From NCBI GenBank assembly GCA_030652715.1, contig JAUSQB010000135.1, forward strand, positions 1 to 7,595: DNA of 7,595 nt, in the 5' to 3' direction. Positions 6,429 through 7,595 of this stretch are shown here, one piece after another (positions within the stretch are counted from its first letter, which is position 1; each line of letters opens with the position of its first letter). The notes under the pieces are model-generated. The model did not search any database. It was not told the origin of the DNA and saw nothing but the letters and a program-made list of their open reading frames with translations. The DNA comes from Rugosibacter sp. GTDB lineage: Bacteria; Pseudomonadota; Gammaproteobacteria; Burkholderiales; Rhodocyclaceae. The position numbers and the translations under genes were made by a program.

Positions 6429-6456
6429 CTATTACGGCAGGCAGAGCGGGTGATAG
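6429..6456. repeat. Weak inverted repeat in the algR-ispB gap
   Basis: CTATTAC (6429-6435) and GTGATAG (6450-6456) pair over seven bases with one T-G wobble around a 14-base loop. No U-run follows, so a terminator role is doubtful. The 136-base gap (6381-6516) otherwise shows only a TAAAAT hexamer at 6462-6467, which could be a -10 box but lacks a convincing -35 box. Confidence 0.2.
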
Positions 6457-6516
6457 CGGCATAAAATAAGCAAGTTGTCCGTATGTTCTTTGACGTCTTT
6501 CCCTGTGTTGCCTAAC

Positions 6517-7512
6517 ATGACCGATTTATCCGATAGCCTTGCCGTGAAATTTTCCACTTTGTATGCGCCGATTGATGCGGATATGCATGCCGTCGATCAA
6601 GTTATCCGCGCGCGTTTGAACTCCGATGTTGTATTGATACGGCAAGTGGCCGAGTACATTATTTCGGCAGGCGGCAAGCGCATGCGGCCGGGATTGGTGT
6701 TGTTGGCGGCGCGTGCTTGCGGCTATTCGGGGACGGTGCATCATGAACTCGCTGCCGTGGTTGAGTTCATCCATACCGCGACCCTGCTGCATGACGATGT
6801 CGTCGATGAATCCTCGCTGCGCCGTGGGCGCGATACTGCCAATGCGGTTTTTGGCAGTGCCGCCAGCGTGTTGGTGGGCGACTTTCTCTACTCGCGATCT
6901 TTTCAAATGATGGTGGATGTAGGCGATATGAGGGTCATGAAAGTTCTCGCCAATGCGACCAATGTCGTGGCGGAGGGCGAAGTGCTGCAACTCATGAATT
7001 GCGGTAATGCCGATCTTTCTGTAACCGATTATCTGCAAGTGATTCATTACAAGACGGCCAAGCTGTTTGAGGCAGCGGCGCGCTTGGGGGCCATGATTAG
7101 TCGTGTCGAACCTGCTATGGAAGAAGCGTTAGCGGCTTATGGCATGCATATTGGTACGGCATTTCAACTGATTGATGATGTACTTGATTATTCCGGCAAT
7201 GAAGCTGAAACCGGCAAGCACTTGGGAGATGATCTGGCAGAAGGGAAAACTACCTTACCCTTGATTCATGCCATGTTGAACGGCACAACAGCGCAAACCG
7301 CATTAGTGCGCACAGCCATTGAAACTGCAGAAAAGGGACTGTTTTCAGAGGTGCTATCTGCTGTGCGCTCTAGTGGGGCGCTGGCGGCTGCTCGGCAGCA
7401 TGGAATCGCAGAAGCGGAAGCGGCGAAGGCATCACTCGTGCTATTGCCTGATTCAATATTCAAGCAAACGCTGATACAATTCGCCGACTTTGCCGTGCAA
7501 AGAGATTTTTAA
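6517..7512 (+). CDS. ispB: Octaprenyl (long-chain all-trans polyprenyl) diphosphate synthase
   Basis: Makes the isoprenoid side chain of ubiquinone by adding isopentenyl diphosphate units to farnesyl diphosphate. The 331-residue product shows GGKRMRP (52-58), the first aspartate-rich motif LLHDDVVDE (90-98; D93, D94, D97) with RRGR after it, GDFLYSRSFQ (121-130), KTAKLFEAA (179-187), the second aspartate motif FQLIDDVLDY (216-225; D220, D221, D224), and GDDLAEGKTTLPL (237-249). The residues four and five before the first motif are T89 and A88; small residues there fit a long product, so C40 is likely. The length and the ending AVQRDF match E. coli IspB. The frame is open from a TTG at 6475, but the ATG at 6517 gives the family-like N-terminus; neither start has a clear ribosome binding site. 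The gene is followed 19 bases later by tRNA-Pro. Confidence 0.95.
   Translation: MTDLSDSLAVKFSTLYAPIDADMHAVDQVIRARLNSDVVLIRQVAEYIISAGGKRMRPGLVLLAARACGYSGTVHHELAAVVEFIHTATLLHDDVVDESSLRRGRDTANAVFGSAASVLVGDFLYSRSFQMMVDVGDMRVMKVLANATNVVAEGEVLQLMNCGNADLSVTDYLQVIHYKTAKLFEAAARLGAMISRVEPAMEEALAAYGMHIGTAFQLIDDVLDYSGNEAETGKHLGDDLAEGKTTLPLIHAMLNGTTAQTALVRTAIETAEKGLFSEVLSAVRSSGALAAARQHGIAEAEAAKASLVLLPDSIFKQTLIQFADFAVQRDF
7452..7480 (+). promoter_or_regulatory. Putative extended -10 promoter for tRNA-Pro inside the ispB 3' end
   Basis: TGATACAAT (7472-7480) combines the TGn extension with TACAAT, five of six matches to the consensus. A weak -35 box TTCAAT (7452-7457) lies 17 bases before the -10 hexamer. 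The bases after it (TCGCCGAC) are G+C rich, like the discriminators of stringently controlled tRNA promoters. The start would be near 7487, about 45 bases before the tRNA. Confidence 0.4.
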
Positions 7513-7531
7513 CGGCTCAATCACTCACCGT

Positions 7532-7595
7532 CGGGGTGTAGCTCAGCCTGGTAGAGTACTGCGTTCGGGACGCAGGAGTCGGAGGTTCGAATCCT
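7532..7595 (+). tRNA. tRNA-Pro, anticodon CGG (3' end cut by window)
   Basis: The first 64 bases of a proline tRNA are present. They show the acceptor strand CGGGGTG, D arm GCTC/GAGT with loop AGCCTGGTA, anticodon stem CTGCG/CGCAG around loop TTCGGGA (anticodon CGG at 7566-7568, reading CCG codons), variable loop GAGTC, T-stem GGAGG, T loop TTCGAAT and the first three bases of the returning T-stem. About ten bases of the mature body plus any CCA lie beyond the right edge. The C at position 1 and the GGAGGTTCGAATCCT segment are typical of bacterial tRNA-Pro. It lies 19 bases after ispB. Confidence 0.95.

Noticed and set aside
6526..7047. 173-codon minus-strand open frame opposite ispB
   Set aside because: Shadow of ispB: the sense strand encodes all conserved prenyltransferase motifs, and the antisense product has no recognisable domain.

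Overview
The window looks like chromosomal DNA of a betaproteobacterium, possibly of the Nitrosomonadales/Methylophilales type. This is inferred from the protein set (MsrP/MsrQ, monothiol glutaredoxin, ArgH divergent from an AlgZ/AlgR pair, a long-chain polyprenyl diphosphate synthase followed by a proline tRNA). Genus is not resolvable by eye. All genes look intact except the two cut by the window edges. No insertion sequence, CRISPR array or prophage gene is visible.

Layout: positions 1-1148 (minus strand) hold a methionine sulfoxide reductase operon. msrP encodes a Tat-exported molybdoenzyme. msrQ, its haem membrane partner, runs off the left edge and starts at a TTG inside a TTGA overlap. 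A 260-base divergent region follows, with a perfect 14-base palindrome and a good grxD promoter whose -10 box sits between the arms of an 8-base inverted repeat. grxD (plus) meets, tail to tail, a minus-strand operon of argH and a Ser/Thr protein kinase. That kinase carries a C-terminal cyclic-nucleotide-binding domain and its start codon overlaps the argH stop (ATGA).

Between argH and the divergent algZ-algR pair is a 100-base region with three overlapping inverted repeats. algZ and algR (LytS-type histidine kinase, LytTR response regulator) also overlap by ATGA. The position after algR, often occupied by hemC in relatives, holds an ispB-type octaprenyl diphosphate synthase. A tRNA-Pro(CGG) cut by the right edge ends the window; a plausible extended -10 promoter for it lies inside the 3' end of ispB.

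Functional links: MsrQ draws electrons from the respiratory chain/quinone pool, whose side chain IspB makes, and GrxD serves Fe-S metabolism, so several genes touch redox and respiration. The least ordinary part is the signalling block around argH: a kinase with a built-in putative cAMP sensor, translationally coupled to the last enzyme of arginine synthesis, divergent from a two-component system. Whether these signalling proteins act together is inference only.
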